Below, piece by piece: positions 17,015-25,246 of a stretch of DNA of 64,000 nucleotides. The notes below the pieces were generated by a model. That model was given only the letters and a program-made list of their open reading frames with translations. It was not told the DNA's origin and did no database searches. The DNA is from Mucilaginibacter kameinonensis (GTDB lineage: Bacteria; Bacteroidota; Bacteroidia; Sphingobacteriales; Sphingobacteriaceae): contig NZ_RCWZ01000003.1 of the NCBI RefSeq assembly GCF_003675385.1, forward strand, positions 496,001 to 560,000, written 5' to 3'. Every line of letters begins with the position of its first letter. Positions within the stretch are counted from its first letter, which is position 1. The position numbers and the translations under genes are program-made.

Positions 17015-17595
17015 CGTTGCATTAAACGGGCAACGTATTTGCCTATGATATCAAACTCAAGGTTAACCTGGCTGCCAACCTTCACATTGTGCAGGTTGGT
17101 ATGCTCAAATGTATACGGGATAATAGCTACAGAAAAGCTATTAGCGTGTGAGTTAACAACTGTCAGGCTGATACCGTTCACGCAAATAGAGCCTTTCTCT
17201 ACGGTCACATTACCACTCGCGGCATCATATTCAAAAGTGTATTCCCAACTGCCGTCAAGCTCTTTAAAAGCTGTGCAAATGGCTACCTGGTCAACATGCC
17301 CCTGAACAATGTGGCCATCAAGCCGTGCATTCATTTGCATGCAGCGCTCCAGGTTTACAGGGTCACCAACTTTAAGCTGGGAAAGATTGGTCTTGTTTAA
17401 AGTTTCTTCAATAGCAGTCACTACGTGTAAACCATCTGCTAATGCTACCACAGTAAGGCAAACACCATTGTGGGCAACAGATTGATCAATCTTAAGCTCA
17501 TGTGATATCGCCGACTCGACAGTAATATTGAGATTGCCTTTTTCTTGCTGCAGATCAGTGATCTTACCTAAAGTTTCTATAATTCCTGTAAACAT
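17011..17595 (-). CDS. ribE: riboflavin synthase, alpha chain
   Basis: 194 residues. Catalyses dismutation of two 6,7-dimethyl-8-ribityllumazine molecules to riboflavin, the last step of vitamin B2 synthesis; acts as a trimer. It starts with the family signature MFTGIIE and shows two lumazine-binding repeats. The first has VAHNGVCLTVV, the second starts near ARLDGHIVQGHVD and has VNGISLTVV. Length is normal. The other rib genes are not in the window, and the 83-base upstream gap is too short and featureless for an FMN riboswitch. Confidence 0.95.
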   Translation of the reverse strand: MFTGIIETLGKITDLQQEKGNLNITVESAISHELKIDQSVAHNGVCLTVVALADGLHVVTAIEETLNKTNLSQLKVGDPVNLERCMQMNARLDGHIVQGHVDQVAICTAFKELDGSWEYTFEYDAASGNVTVEKGSICVNGISLTVVNSHANSFSVAIIPYTFEHTNLHNVKVGSQVNLEFDIIGKYVARLMQR

Positions 17596-17678
17596 ATGCC
17601 TCCCGGCCCAAAAGGGCTATTTTGATTGGCGTCAAAACTAAACTATTTTACAGTAAGGTTTGTCAGCAGCAAATGAAA

Positions 17679-18176
17679 TTATTTGAAACTTGAGAACAGG
17701 TCCTTCCGCTTATTACGGAGGTCTTTACCGCCTTCCAATACCGATTTCAAGTTGGCGAGATAAAATGTCCAGCCAAGCTGGCATTGCACATAAAGGTTTT
17801 TCTCGGGGTCGGTTTCTTCAGGAATATTTTCCTGTACCAGCTCAACAATAACAACACCTAATTTGCAGGTTATGGAAACACTCACAACTGTTCCCCCGGT
17901 AAAGGTAAACTTGACAAAATCGGCTCCGTTAGCTTCCAATATCTGGCCATTTTCAACAGTGGTATCATCATAACCATGCCAATACCAGGTATAAGTATCC
18001 TCTTTTTTAATAAACTCCTGCGGTTCGCGCTGACGACCGGCTATCGCAAAAAAATCGGCCTTACGTAAAAACCAGGTTTCAAGGCCTTCAGGAGTGGCCC
18101 AGGATTCATACATACTGCGTACATCTGTGTCCACATCAGCAGTTACTTTAAATTTGCTCCATCTGTCGTCTGCCAT
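17679..18176 (-). CDS. SRPBCC/AHSA1-type START-like domain protein
   Basis: 165 residues with the Bet v1-like helix-grip pattern: VTADVDTDVRSMYESWATPEG at the start, the WFLRKADFF pocket strand, and a long C-terminal helix ending in WTFYLANLKSVLEGG. AHSA1-type domains bind hydrophobic ligands or act as co-chaperone-like modules in small soluble proteins; no ligand can be inferred. Single gene, divergent from the NUDIX gene. Confidence 0.8.
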   Translation of the reverse strand: MADDRWSKFKVTADVDTDVRSMYESWATPEGLETWFLRKADFFAIAGRQREPQEFIKKEDTYTWYWHGYDDTTVENGQILEANGADFVKFTFTGGTVVSVSITCKLGVVIVELVQENIPEETDPEKNLYVQCQLGWTFYLANLKSVLEGGKDLRNKRKDLFSSFK

Positions 18177-18263
18177 GATAAATTGTATATAGGTTCGGGG
18201 TGTTTATATCAAAAATAACAATTTAAATTAAGGCTTTCATTAACTTGCCTTTAAATCTTAAAC

Positions 18264-18719
18264 ATGCCCAAACAAAGCGCCGGAATTTTATTGTACCGCA
18301 AAACCGCACAAGGACTACAGGTATTTCTTGTACATCCGGGCGGACCATTCTTTAAAAACAAGGATGTCGGTTCATGGTCGGTACCCAAGGGGGAATACCT
18401 GCCCGATGAAGATCCGCTCGCAGCAGCAAAGCGCGAGTTTCAGGAAGAAACCGGGCACGAAATATTTGGCAATTTCATCGCGTTAAGCCCCATTAAACAA
18501 AAAGGGGGCAAAACAGTACAGGCCTGGGCTATTGAAGGAAATATCGATCCAGAAAAGATTAAGAGCAATACGTTTGAAATAGAATGGCCTCCCCGCTCGG
18601 GCAGGAAACAAGCTTTCGATGAAATTGATCGTGCAGAGTGGTTCAATATCCCAACTGCAAAAATAAAGATCAACCCTGCCCAGGCAGCATTTATAAATGA
18701 ATTAGAAGCGACTATTTAA
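18264..18719 (+). CDS. NUDIX hydrolase
   Basis: 151 residues. The NUDIX box is complete: Gly43, then E-x7-REFQEETG (57-64), matching Gx5Ex7REUxEExGU. The N-terminus SAGILLYRKTAQGLQVFLVHPGGP is the typical first strand pair. A substrate-side insertion (KSNTFEIEWPPRSGRKQAF) resembles the proteins that hydrolyse nucleoside diphosphate derivatives or diadenosine polyphosphates. Substrate not assignable. It faces its neighbours on both sides, so it is probably a single-gene unit. Confidence 0.92.
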   Translation: MPKQSAGILLYRKTAQGLQVFLVHPGGPFFKNKDVGSWSVPKGEYLPDEDPLAAAKREFQEETGHEIFGNFIALSPIKQKGGKTVQAWAIEGNIDPEKIKSNTFEIEWPPRSGRKQAFDEIDRAEWFNIPTAKIKINPAQAAFINELEATI

Positions 18720-18770
18720 TTAACAGTCCCAGCTATCATCGAATTGTAACCAATAATAAACTATTAACTC

Positions 18771-18974
18771 TTATTTAGCAGCCCACCTGTAGGTTTTCCT
18801 GGAGCATTTATAACACATGTATTTTTTAAATGGCAAACCAAACAGAAAAAATTTAGCAAAGGCACTCCTCTTAATACGGCTTAGCGGGGACTTGCATTTA
18901 CGACAAGTTAATTCAGTTGAACTTGTTGACGTATTAGCTGTAGCCTGGGGTTTTATATGAAACTCAGCAGTCAT
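18771..18974 (-). CDS. small zinc-ribbon-like protein
   Basis: 67 residues with two Cys pairs, CRKCKSPLSR and CYKCSRKTYRW, separated by a basic, aromatic stretch (KRSAFAKFFLFGLPFKKYM). The 2+2 cysteine spacing suggests a structural zinc site, and the high positive charge suggests a nucleic-acid contact, but no family is recognised. Convergent with the NUDIX gene. Confidence 0.6.
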   Translation of the reverse strand: MTAEFHIKPQATANTSTSSTELTCRKCKSPLSRIKRSAFAKFFLFGLPFKKYMCYKCSRKTYRWAAK

Positions 18975-19245
18975 GTTTTAATTATGATAATTATTAAAGG
19001 TTGTAACAATTAACCAATCAACTTAAAAAACAACGCTGCCAAGCCGATGCAATTCGACAAACATTTTTATACCAAGTCAACTAATTATTGTTGTGTATAA
19101 AAATAGTTACAAAGCATGAATTTTTCATGAACACAGCTTAAAATTATTCCCAAAAAGAATATCCAATAAATGGTCAAAAGATAACTCATAACGTAAACTT
19201 TACAAATAACTCGGAATATGGACGATAATAAGCAGCTATAAAACA
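18975..19245. other. intergenic stretch with no supported gene
   Basis: AT-rich. A 62-residue leftward frame (19085-19273) starts inside the terminator hairpin of the cytochrome gene and has no recognisable features, so I do not call it. Confidence 0.5.
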
Positions 19246-19276
19246 AAAATGCCCCTGGTTTTACCAAAGGCATTTT
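19246..19276 (-). terminator. terminator of the cytochrome c gene
   Basis: Arms AAAATGCC (19246-19253) and GGCATTTT (19269-19276), with an inner TGG/CCA pairing across a 2x2 internal loop. On the minus strand it ends in T-residues. It lies 25 bases after the stop codon. Confidence 0.75.
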
Positions 19277-19300
19277 ATACTATAAATATAAGCTTATCAA

Positions 19301-19822
19301 TTATGGCTTGGTTGGTGCTGGTGCACCTGGAGCAGGACCTCCCGGCGGCGGACCTGGTTGACCACCTGGACCAGGACCCATTCCCGGGCCACCCGGACCT
19401 TTTCCGTCTGGTACCATCACTTCCGGATGAGCTGTACCACGGTGGCAGGTATTGCAATTAACACCGCTCTGCATGATCATGCCTAACGAATCTTTTTTAG
19501 CATGAAAATACTTCTGGTTAATTTTGTTCATCATTTTAAACATGTCGCGGGCCATTTCCTTTTCAGGTTTTGCATCGCTTGTCCAATCCATCTTTTTAGT
19601 TTCTTCATTACGGGCGTGGCAAAAGTTGCAATGTACCCCTAATGAATGCGACCAATCTTCCATAACCTTGTGCAGGTTCTCGCCAGAAATGTTTTTCGGC
19701 AATACTTTAAGATTTTTAAAACCTTCGTCCTGTGGTTTAGTAGTAGTCATAGCACCAAATACTATGATGGATAACAGGCCGAGCGTAACTAATAGTTTTT
19801 TGTTCACAGGCATAATTGTCAT
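19301..19822 (-). CDS. dihaem c-type cytochrome with proline/glycine-rich tail
   Basis: 173 residues (an alternative start at 19813 would drop three residues). N-terminal membrane/secretion helix (about 8-27), then two CxxCH haem sites: Cys65-Cys68-His69 and Cys123-Cys126-His127. The spacing and the N-terminal MEDWSHSLGVHCNFCH region match the small periplasmic cytochromes related to photosynthetic reaction-centre cytochrome c (PF02276), widespread in Bacteroidota without photosynthesis. Residues 140-173 are almost only Pro, Gly and Ala. Electron-transfer partner unknown. Confidence 0.88.
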   Translation of the reverse strand: MTIMPVNKKLLVTLGLLSIIVFGAMTTTKPQDEGFKNLKVLPKNISGENLHKVMEDWSHSLGVHCNFCHARNEETKKMDWTSDAKPEKEMARDMFKMMNKINQKYFHAKKDSLGMIMQSGVNCNTCHRGTAHPEVMVPDGKGPGGPGMGPGPGGQPGPPPGGPAPGAPAPTKP

Positions 19823-19928
19823 GTTTAAGTCATCTAAATTAACTTATTGATTTTAATGTTGCAACATTTTCAGGCAAATGATTGAATTATTCACGGTAAA
19901 TTCATAATTCCTGAATGGCGGCTAAAGC

Positions 19929-20771
19929 CTAAGCAACTGATTTACTGATAAGTTTTTCGCTTATCTGCCACAGTTTTTCCTGTGCAGCCCAATCCTGCGC
20001 TATGGGCGATGTTTTAGCAAGCTTCTCCTTTTTAAAATAACGACCATTAAATTTATCCAACCCGGGTTCCATTGCAAGGTATATTGAAGTTTCGGCCCCT
20101 TGTTGAGAAGTGATCATAAACGGCCGGGCCAACTTCATTAATATTTTATCGAAACCTTTAAGTCCTTCAATAAAACTACTGTTCACAACGCCTGGATGAA
20201 GGGAAAATGCCAAGATACCCTTATCAGCAAATTTTTGGGCAAGGGACTGGGTAAAGTAGATATTGAACAGCTTAGCCATACCGTAAGCTTTAAAAGAGGA
20301 ATAATTTTGTGCCGATTGAAGATCATCAAAATTGGCTTTGCCTATTTTATGCCCTTCAGAACTTACATTAATAATGCGCGCATGCCCGCGCTCAAGCAAA
20401 GGCATCAGGCTTGTAGTCAATAAAAAATGGCCGAGATGATTGGTTGTAAAAGTCATTTCAAATCCGTCTTTGCTAACCCGTCTTTCGCTAAAACCAGCTC
20501 CGGCATTATTGATAAGGATATTAATAGTTGTCAGCTTCTGAGAAAGTTCAGCTGCGGCTTCACGGACACTTTGCAGATCAGCCAGATCACATTTGATAAC
20601 GGAGACGTGCTTGTTACCCGTTTTCGCAATAATTTCCTGTTTAACTGTCTCGCCTTTAATAATATTACGAACGAGCAGGTACACCTCATGATCCTGCGCG
20701 GCAAGCGCCATTGCAGTTGCCTTTCCGATGCCGGAAGTAGCCCCGGTAATTATTGTTGTTTTTATTGGCAT
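19929..20771 (-). CDS. short-chain dehydrogenase/reductase (SDR, retinol-dehydrogenase-like)
   Basis: 280 residues. Classical SDR: NAD(P)-binding TGATSGIG at 9-16, NNAG at about 88-91, catalytic Ser138 and Tyr163-x3-Lys167. The region after the active site is long and carries hydrophobic LKGFDKILMKLARPFM, as in RDH/WW-oxidoreductase-like SDRs that act on lipophilic alcohols or ketones. Substrate unknown. Single gene; nothing links it to its neighbours. Confidence 0.9.
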   Translation of the reverse strand: MPIKTTIITGATSGIGKATAMALAAQDHEVYLLVRNIIKGETVKQEIIAKTGNKHVSVIKCDLADLQSVREAAAELSQKLTTINILINNAGAGFSERRVSKDGFEMTFTTNHLGHFLLTTSLMPLLERGHARIINVSSEGHKIGKANFDDLQSAQNYSSFKAYGMAKLFNIYFTQSLAQKFADKGILAFSLHPGVVNSSFIEGLKGFDKILMKLARPFMITSQQGAETSIYLAMEPGLDKFNGRYFKKEKLAKTSPIAQDWAAQEKLWQISEKLISKSVA

Positions 20772-20871
20772 AAGCCTTTCAAGAGCAGTTGATGCTGATT
20801 GGCAATATAGCCTTTTCTGTTATTGAAGCACCCAGGTAATGGAGTTTTTACCCTGCTCTCCTCTGTCCCAA

Positions 20872-20906
20872 AAAACTTACGAAGTTTTAAAAACTTCGTA
20901 AGTTTT
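20872..20906. terminator. near-perfect 35-base palindromic terminator
   Basis: Arms 20872-20888 and 20890-20906 are perfectly complementary, each beginning AAAACTTACGAAG. Because A- and T-runs flank both sides it may work in either direction; it lies just downstream of the Hint-domain gene. Confidence 0.75.
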
Positions 20907-20934
20907 ATCATAGCTGGTGTGTAATGCAGGCGGC

Positions 20935-21927
20935 CTACTTTTGCATCACCATTACACCATTCATAAGCAGGGTGCTGCCGCCATCGGCAACAATGTTATA
21001 TACTTTTTGTACACCGCCTGCATGCTCAGTTTTTTGTAATACAGTAAAAGCCTCGTATTTGCCGGTCTGCTCATTCAAACAAAGTACTTCCTGCCCGGTT
21101 GCCACCTCGCCTATTTTCACATTGCCTTGTTTGGTTAACATAGGGTGATTAGGGGTGGCTTGTAATACTTTGCTGTTTAGCTTCACCAGTGTACCGGCCA
21201 TTGTATTTGTTGTTTGTGCCGATACTAAAACCAGTTGGGTAATGGCGTAGTTTTTAGCTTCATGAGTAGTTAACTCTTTTACTTTAACTACCATATTTTG
21301 TTTCGTAGCCGGATCAACCGAAATCACTTCATCACCGCTCTTTACCGCCTTTAGCATTTTTTTATCGCCATTGGCCATGGTAACCAACTCTTCACCCGGA
21401 AAACAGATATCATTGCCATAAGTAGCCGCTTCCTCTTTCATGTCCTTGCCACCGTTAAGCACCTTGTACTGCTGGAAGCTTACTTCCTTTGACAGCACGT
21501 AAGATAGTTTCAGGATAAAATTTTGCTCCACTTTATTAATGTTATCAATATCCTGAAAATACTGCTCCCAAACTTTGGCATCGGCAGTAAAGTCTGGTAC
21601 TAAAGCTTTATAAAGCTTACCCTTTTCGTTAGTGTAAAACACCATCAAGCCAATTTCCTGCATCCCCTCTTTGGCAATTAGCTTATAGAGGTCGATACGT
21701 TTTTTCAGCCCGTCTGATCCTGTAATGAAATAAGGTTTGCGGCTTTCGTACCGGTCAAGCACGTACGTGTTTTCGAACTTAACGTAGGTATCATTGTCGA
21801 GGTTAGCTATAGTGAAAGTTTGCGCCTTTTTATACTCATCCATAGTAAGCGGACGGGGGTTTACAGTTTGCGCCTGAGCAAAATAAAGAGATGAGCTTAG
21901 TAATAGTGTTAATGTTAGTTTACGCAC
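20935..21927 (-). CDS. secreted protein with C-terminal Hint (hedgehog/intein-type) domain
   Basis: 330 residues. Signal peptide (cleavage near FAQAQ). Residues 25-170 are a globular region without a recognisable family. The C-terminal ~155 residues look like a Hint autoprocessing domain: it starts with Cys175 in CFPGEEL (the hedgehog-type CFxG entry), continues with an AVKSGDEVISVDP strand, and carries the block-B TxxH as Thr258-x-x-His261 in ATPNHP. The C-terminus GGSTLLMNGVMVMQK resembles Hint ends but lacks the intein His-Asn, so full splicing is not expected; thioester cleavage, or an inert remnant, is possible. Single gene. Confidence 0.75.
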   Translation of the reverse strand: MRKLTLTLLLSSSLYFAQAQTVNPRPLTMDEYKKAQTFTIANLDNDTYVKFENTYVLDRYESRKPYFITGSDGLKKRIDLYKLIAKEGMQEIGLMVFYTNEKGKLYKALVPDFTADAKVWEQYFQDIDNINKVEQNFILKLSYVLSKEVSFQQYKVLNGGKDMKEEAATYGNDICFPGEELVTMANGDKKMLKAVKSGDEVISVDPATKQNMVVKVKELTTHEAKNYAITQLVLVSAQTTNTMAGTLVKLNSKVLQATPNHPMLTKQGNVKIGEVATGQEVLCLNEQTGKYEAFTVLQKTEHAGGVQKVYNIVADGGSTLLMNGVMVMQK

Positions 21928-21935
21928 TTTGTTTT

Positions 21936-22046
21936 AGAGATTAGAGGTTGGAGATTAGTGATTAGGAGTATGGTTAGAGATTAAAAGTTAGGAGCATTTG
22001 TATAAAATAATTGGAACCTAACCTCTGATCTCTAACCTCCAATCAC
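21936..22046. repeat. intergenic repeat of TTAGAGATTAGAGGTTGG type
   Basis: The gap between the Hint and aminotransferase genes holds a purine-rich run (TTAGAGATTAGAGGTTGGAG, about 21940-21959) and its near inverse (about 22019-22046). A related pyrimidine-rich version stands alone at about 25126-25168. The two here could fold into a hairpin. Confidence 0.5.
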
Positions 22047-23213
22047 TTAAGATAACTGTTTAAACGCATCGGCGAAGGCTTCCATTTCGTCCATACGGCC
22101 AATGCTTACGCGGCACCAGTCTTTGCCGTTAAATTGCCAGTTACGTACGCCTACGCCGCGCTTCATCATTTCACCAACAAACTTTTTGCCGTCCATTTTT
22201 AGCGGAAACATCACAAAGTTTGCCGATGAGGGGATGTATTCATAACCTTCTTTTTTAAGTACTGAATAAAGATATTCCTTGGAAGCATTTGTTTTTTGAA
22301 GAGCATCCTTTAAAAAATCTTCTTCGCGATACGCCGCAATTGCGCCTGCGATGGTAGTGGCCGCCAGCGAAAAACCCGTTGTATACATCGATAGGGTTTT
22401 AATGGTATCGGGCTGGGCAATTACATAACCGCAGCGTAAACCGGCAAAGCCATACAATTTTGAAAAAGTACGGGCAACAATTACGTTGTTTCCGGTTTTC
22501 ACAGTGCTGATCATGGTACTGGCTTGTGGGTCGGGCAGGTAATCGATATAGGCCTCGTCAACAAAAACTGTTGTTTTTTTAGATACACGCTCACAAAAGG
22601 CTTTCAATTTGGCTGTATCCAATATGGTAGCCGTTGGATTGTTTGGATTGCAGATATATACCAGACCGGTGTTGCTGTCAACCTTGGCTTCCATCGCGTC
22701 AAGGTCAAGCTTATAATCGGCAGTAAGTGGTACTTTTATCCACTTGCCTTCCAGTTGCTGCGCGTGTGATGGCAGATCATCATAAGACGGGTCGCCGGTA
22801 ATGATGCTTTTACCGCCCTTACTATAATGTATGGCAGCAGCCAGCAACAGTGGCGACGAACCCGATTCCATCAGGATATTGTTATAGTTAACCCCCTCAT
22901 ACTGGGCTATTTTATTATAAAGGGTACCCTGGGTCATGAAAGGATATTGATAGCTTTTATCAATAGCATCCTGAATTGCCCTTTTAGCAGCCGCTGACGG
23001 GCCAAAAGGGTTTTCATTGGCCAGTAATCTTGCTTTCAATTCAAAGCCGGCATTGGTTACGGCTTCCTGATCGGTTAAACTGCGGCTCAATGGTTTAAAT
23101 ACTCTGGCCGGCATGGCTGCCAGCTTACCAATTGTTCCTGAAAAAAGGGCCATTCCTCCGGCCATAAATACGCTGGATTTAATCCAGTTTCTGCGGTTAA
23201 TTGTGCTTGACAT
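22047..23213 (-). CDS. Tat-exported PLP-dependent aminotransferase (histidinol-phosphate aminotransferase-like)
   Basis: 388 residues from ATG at 23213; a longer frame would run into the upstream amine-oxidase gene. The N-terminus has a Tat-type signal (NRRNWIKS with a hydrophobic core). Class I/II aminotransferase fold: NPNNPT (189-194), Asp219, and PLP-lysine Lys252 in RTFSKLYGFAGLRCGY. This catalyses amino-group transfer between an amino acid (HisC/aromatic type) and a keto acid, apparently outside the cytoplasm if the Tat signal works. It follows the Tat-bearing amine oxidase at 23248-24831 by 34 bases, so they are likely co-transcribed. Confidence 0.88.
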   Translation of the reverse strand: MSSTINRRNWIKSSVFMAGGMALFSGTIGKLAAMPARVFKPLSRSLTDQEAVTNAGFELKARLLANENPFGPSAAAKRAIQDAIDKSYQYPFMTQGTLYNKIAQYEGVNYNNILMESGSSPLLLAAAIHYSKGGKSIITGDPSYDDLPSHAQQLEGKWIKVPLTADYKLDLDAMEAKVDSNTGLVYICNPNNPTATILDTAKLKAFCERVSKKTTVFVDEAYIDYLPDPQASTMISTVKTGNNVIVARTFSKLYGFAGLRCGYVIAQPDTIKTLSMYTTGFSLAATTIAGAIAAYREEDFLKDALQKTNASKEYLYSVLKKEGYEYIPSSANFVMFPLKMDGKKFVGEMMKRGVGVRNWQFNGKDWCRVSIGRMDEMEAFADAFKQLS

Positions 23214-23247
23214 GGTGTGGTGGTATTTAATGTTTTGTAACGTCGTT

Positions 23248-24831
23248 TTATTTTTGAACCGGGTATTGGGTACGCTGATCGGTAACCCTGGCGTGTATAG
23301 CGGCAACCGTACTCCTGGCCGATTCAAAAGCCCCGGCCATCCAGGCATTAAGGTATGTCAAATGCTCGCCTGCAAAATAAACCTGCTTATCGGGTTTTAA
23401 CAGTACCGGGTATTGTGTTTTACGGGTTTCGGTAGTATAAACCGCCCATCCGCCTAAATTGTATTTGGTTTTATGCCAGCTAACCGAAAACGAGTTTTCA
23501 AACTCCTGATCATATTGCGGGTGGATCAACCTGCCCTTCTCCAGTGCGAACCTCTCTCTTTCGGCATAGCCTAAAGCGCCAACTTTCTGCGCTTTTTCAT
23601 TAAAGTTGTAATATCCAATCAAGATACCTTTTTTTCCTAAATAATCATAGGATGGATAAAATATCTGAGTTAAATCATTGTTAGTGTGCGTTATACCGCC
23701 GTAAATATGCTCATCCTCTTCCCAAAACCGGCGCTTAAACTGCAATCCTATTTTCCCGGTTTGGTTATAGCTGATATAATCAATAGCGCGGCTTACATTA
23801 CCACTAAAGTTATTGCTGATATTACTCAAAACCGGCAGCGGAATGGTACAGATACATAGATCGCCATTTAATATATGCTCACCTGTTGCATCTTTATAAG
23901 TAATCTTAACGCCATCTGCTATGTTATTGATTGCTGTAACCTCTGCTCCCATTTTTATGGATGGCGCTACCTTTTTTTCCAAAGCTTTAGCAATCTGATC
24001 CATACCGCCAATGGCCTGAAACATGGTCATTTGCAACTCGTAGGTATACTCAGCCACGTTATAAAAGTCAGGATCCATTAAACCTGAATGCAGCAGATCG
24101 GCCAGTTTATGAGGTTCGGCAATTTTACCGGGCCTTTCTCCCGCTCCCGGCGATTCGGTATAACCACGCCGCGCGGAGGCTTTGTACAGCTTATCAATAT
24201 CCAGTCCGCCTTCGGCTTGCAGGTATTCGATTATCTTTTCGCCGTCTTCTTTGGTAAAGCTACTATCAAGGCCTCCATGATCAATGCTTTTAGCCATCAT
24301 TTCGGTCATGTACCCACGGATATCATTATGCACCTCCCTTACCTTGATTTTTTTGTTGGATAAAGGCCCCTTTCCCTCAGCAAAGTAATAAGCGCCTTCG
24401 TTCACGTTATTATAAACCTGGACAGGCACACTCAATTCTTTACAATAATGCAGCGTAAGTTCATGGTTGTGCGGTATGCGTGAAGGCCCGGCGTTAAAGT
24501 ATTGCCCGGCGTCAAAACGGGCGGTAGCTGTAGGCTTATCAATTTCGGTATTGGTACTGCCATTACGAATGCTGAAACAGCGCCCACCGGTACGCTGCCG
24601 CGCTTCCAGGATGGTACATTGATAGCCCAGCTTGCCTAATTCATAGGCACAGGTCATGCCGGCTAATCCGGCCCCTAAAATGATAATGTGTTTTCCTTTG
24701 CCACTGCCCTCGAGATTAAAAGCATGGGCGGGTGCGGATTTTAATAAACCAAGCGCAAGCATGGCCGGATAAGCTCCGCCAGCCAGCATGGCACCTTTTC
24801 CTAAAAAGTCCCGGCGGGTAATAGTTTTCAA
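23248..24831 (-). CDS. Tat-exported flavin amine oxidase (L-amino-acid/monoamine oxidase family)
   Basis: 527 residues. Tat signal with TRRDFLGKGAMLAGG (Arg6-Arg7). The FAD-binding Rossmann motif GAGLAG is at 53-58, followed by the acidic end LEAR and the GGR motif. The C-terminal FAD stretch VYFAGEHLTYLNAWMAGAFE, with its Glu, is the MAO/LAAO signature. It oxidatively deaminates amino acids or amines to the keto acid/aldehyde with ammonia and H2O2; substrate not assignable. First gene of a two-gene Tat-exported unit with the aminotransferase. Confidence 0.9.
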   Translation of the reverse strand: MKTITRRDFLGKGAMLAGGAYPAMLALGLLKSAPAHAFNLEGSGKGKHIIILGAGLAGMTCAYELGKLGYQCTILEARQRTGGRCFSIRNGSTNTEIDKPTATARFDAGQYFNAGPSRIPHNHELTLHYCKELSVPVQVYNNVNEGAYYFAEGKGPLSNKKIKVREVHNDIRGYMTEMMAKSIDHGGLDSSFTKEDGEKIIEYLQAEGGLDIDKLYKASARRGYTESPGAGERPGKIAEPHKLADLLHSGLMDPDFYNVAEYTYELQMTMFQAIGGMDQIAKALEKKVAPSIKMGAEVTAINNIADGVKITYKDATGEHILNGDLCICTIPLPVLSNISNNFSGNVSRAIDYISYNQTGKIGLQFKRRFWEEDEHIYGGITHTNNDLTQIFYPSYDYLGKKGILIGYYNFNEKAQKVGALGYAERERFALEKGRLIHPQYDQEFENSFSVSWHKTKYNLGGWAVYTTETRKTQYPVLLKPDKQVYFAGEHLTYLNAWMAGAFESARSTVAAIHARVTDQRTQYPVQK

Positions 24832-25034
24832 TAAGCGCGTATTTATGTTTTACAATCAACTCTGCTTTAAATATAGTTTTTTGTTTGCTTTTATGTTAAG
24901 CGCAGATCAACTTTTGCTGTGATTTTTATAAAATTAACGCAGTAATTTGAGTGGTTGGCAAATTAATGTTAAGATATGAACGGAGATGTTGTCTGAATCG
25001 GAATTTATAGGATTTTAGAATTTACAAAATTTTA

Positions 25035-25125
25035 GTCTGAACTCGAATTAAACAAATTATGAGAATTTATTGAATTTACTTAGCATTCTGTTAATTCATC
25101 TAATTCGTTTAATTCGAGTTCAGAC
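25035..25125. repeat. inverted repeat flanking an AT-rich spacer
   Basis: Arms 25035-25053 and 25107-25125 are perfectly complementary over 19 bases (left arm begins GTCTGAACTCG), with weaker pairing further inward. The preceding run of GTCTGAATCGGAATTT (about 24993-25010) is a degenerate related copy. It lies in the gap between the amine oxidase and BlaI genes, together with the purine/pyrimidine repeat at 25126-25168. Confidence 0.7.
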
Positions 25126-25168
25126 CATCCCCCTAACCCCTGATCTCCAACCTCTAATCTCTCCCCCA
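25126..25168. repeat. copy of the CCTAACCCCTGATCTCC repeat
   Basis: Pyrimidine-rich run containing CCTGATCTCCAACCTCTAATC, close to the inverse of the runs at 21940-21959 and 22019-22046. Probably a dispersed non-coding repeat; no function seen. Confidence 0.5.
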
Positions 25169-25196
25169 AAAGTTAAAATCTGTTAAAAAGTGAAAA

Positions 25197-25204
25197 TAAA
25201 TTTG
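25197..25204 (+). promoter_or_regulatory. candidate -7 box of the blaI-M56 operon
   Basis: TAAATTTG matches TAnnTTTG and is immediately followed by the first operator palindrome, so the operator would cover the transcription start. The position is consistent with autorepression by the BlaI-type repressor. Confidence 0.5.
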
Positions 25205-25209
25205 TTTCA

Positions 25210-25226
25210 CTACGAATAGTTCGTAG
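25210..25226. promoter_or_regulatory. BlaI-type operator, palindrome 1
   Basis: CTACGAA-TAG-TTCGTAG: perfect 7-base arms around 3 bases, beginning 37 bases before the ATG of the blaI-like gene. The motif is the kind of dyad bound by BlaI/MecI repressors. Confidence 0.7.
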
Positions 25227-25228
25227 AT

Positions 25229-25245
25229 TTACGAAACAATCGTAA
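25229..25245. promoter_or_regulatory. BlaI-type operator, palindrome 2
   Basis: TTACGA-AACAA-TCGTAA: perfect 6-base arms sharing the TACGA core with palindrome 1, and abutting the start codon. Two tandem dyads suit cooperative binding of dimers. Confidence 0.65.
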
Positions 25246-25246
25246 C

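Noticed and set aside
17596..17678. FMN riboswitch in front of riboflavin synthase
   Set aside because: The gap is only 83 bases and shows no conserved RFN-element paired segments.
19085..19273. Leftward 62-residue frame rich in hydrophobic residues
   Set aside because: It starts inside the hairpin terminator of the cytochrome gene and resembles translated AT-rich intergenic DNA.
22047..23348. Longer start for the aminotransferase gene at 23348
   Set aside because: It would overlap the 3' end of the amine oxidase gene by about 100 bases and bury the Tat signal.
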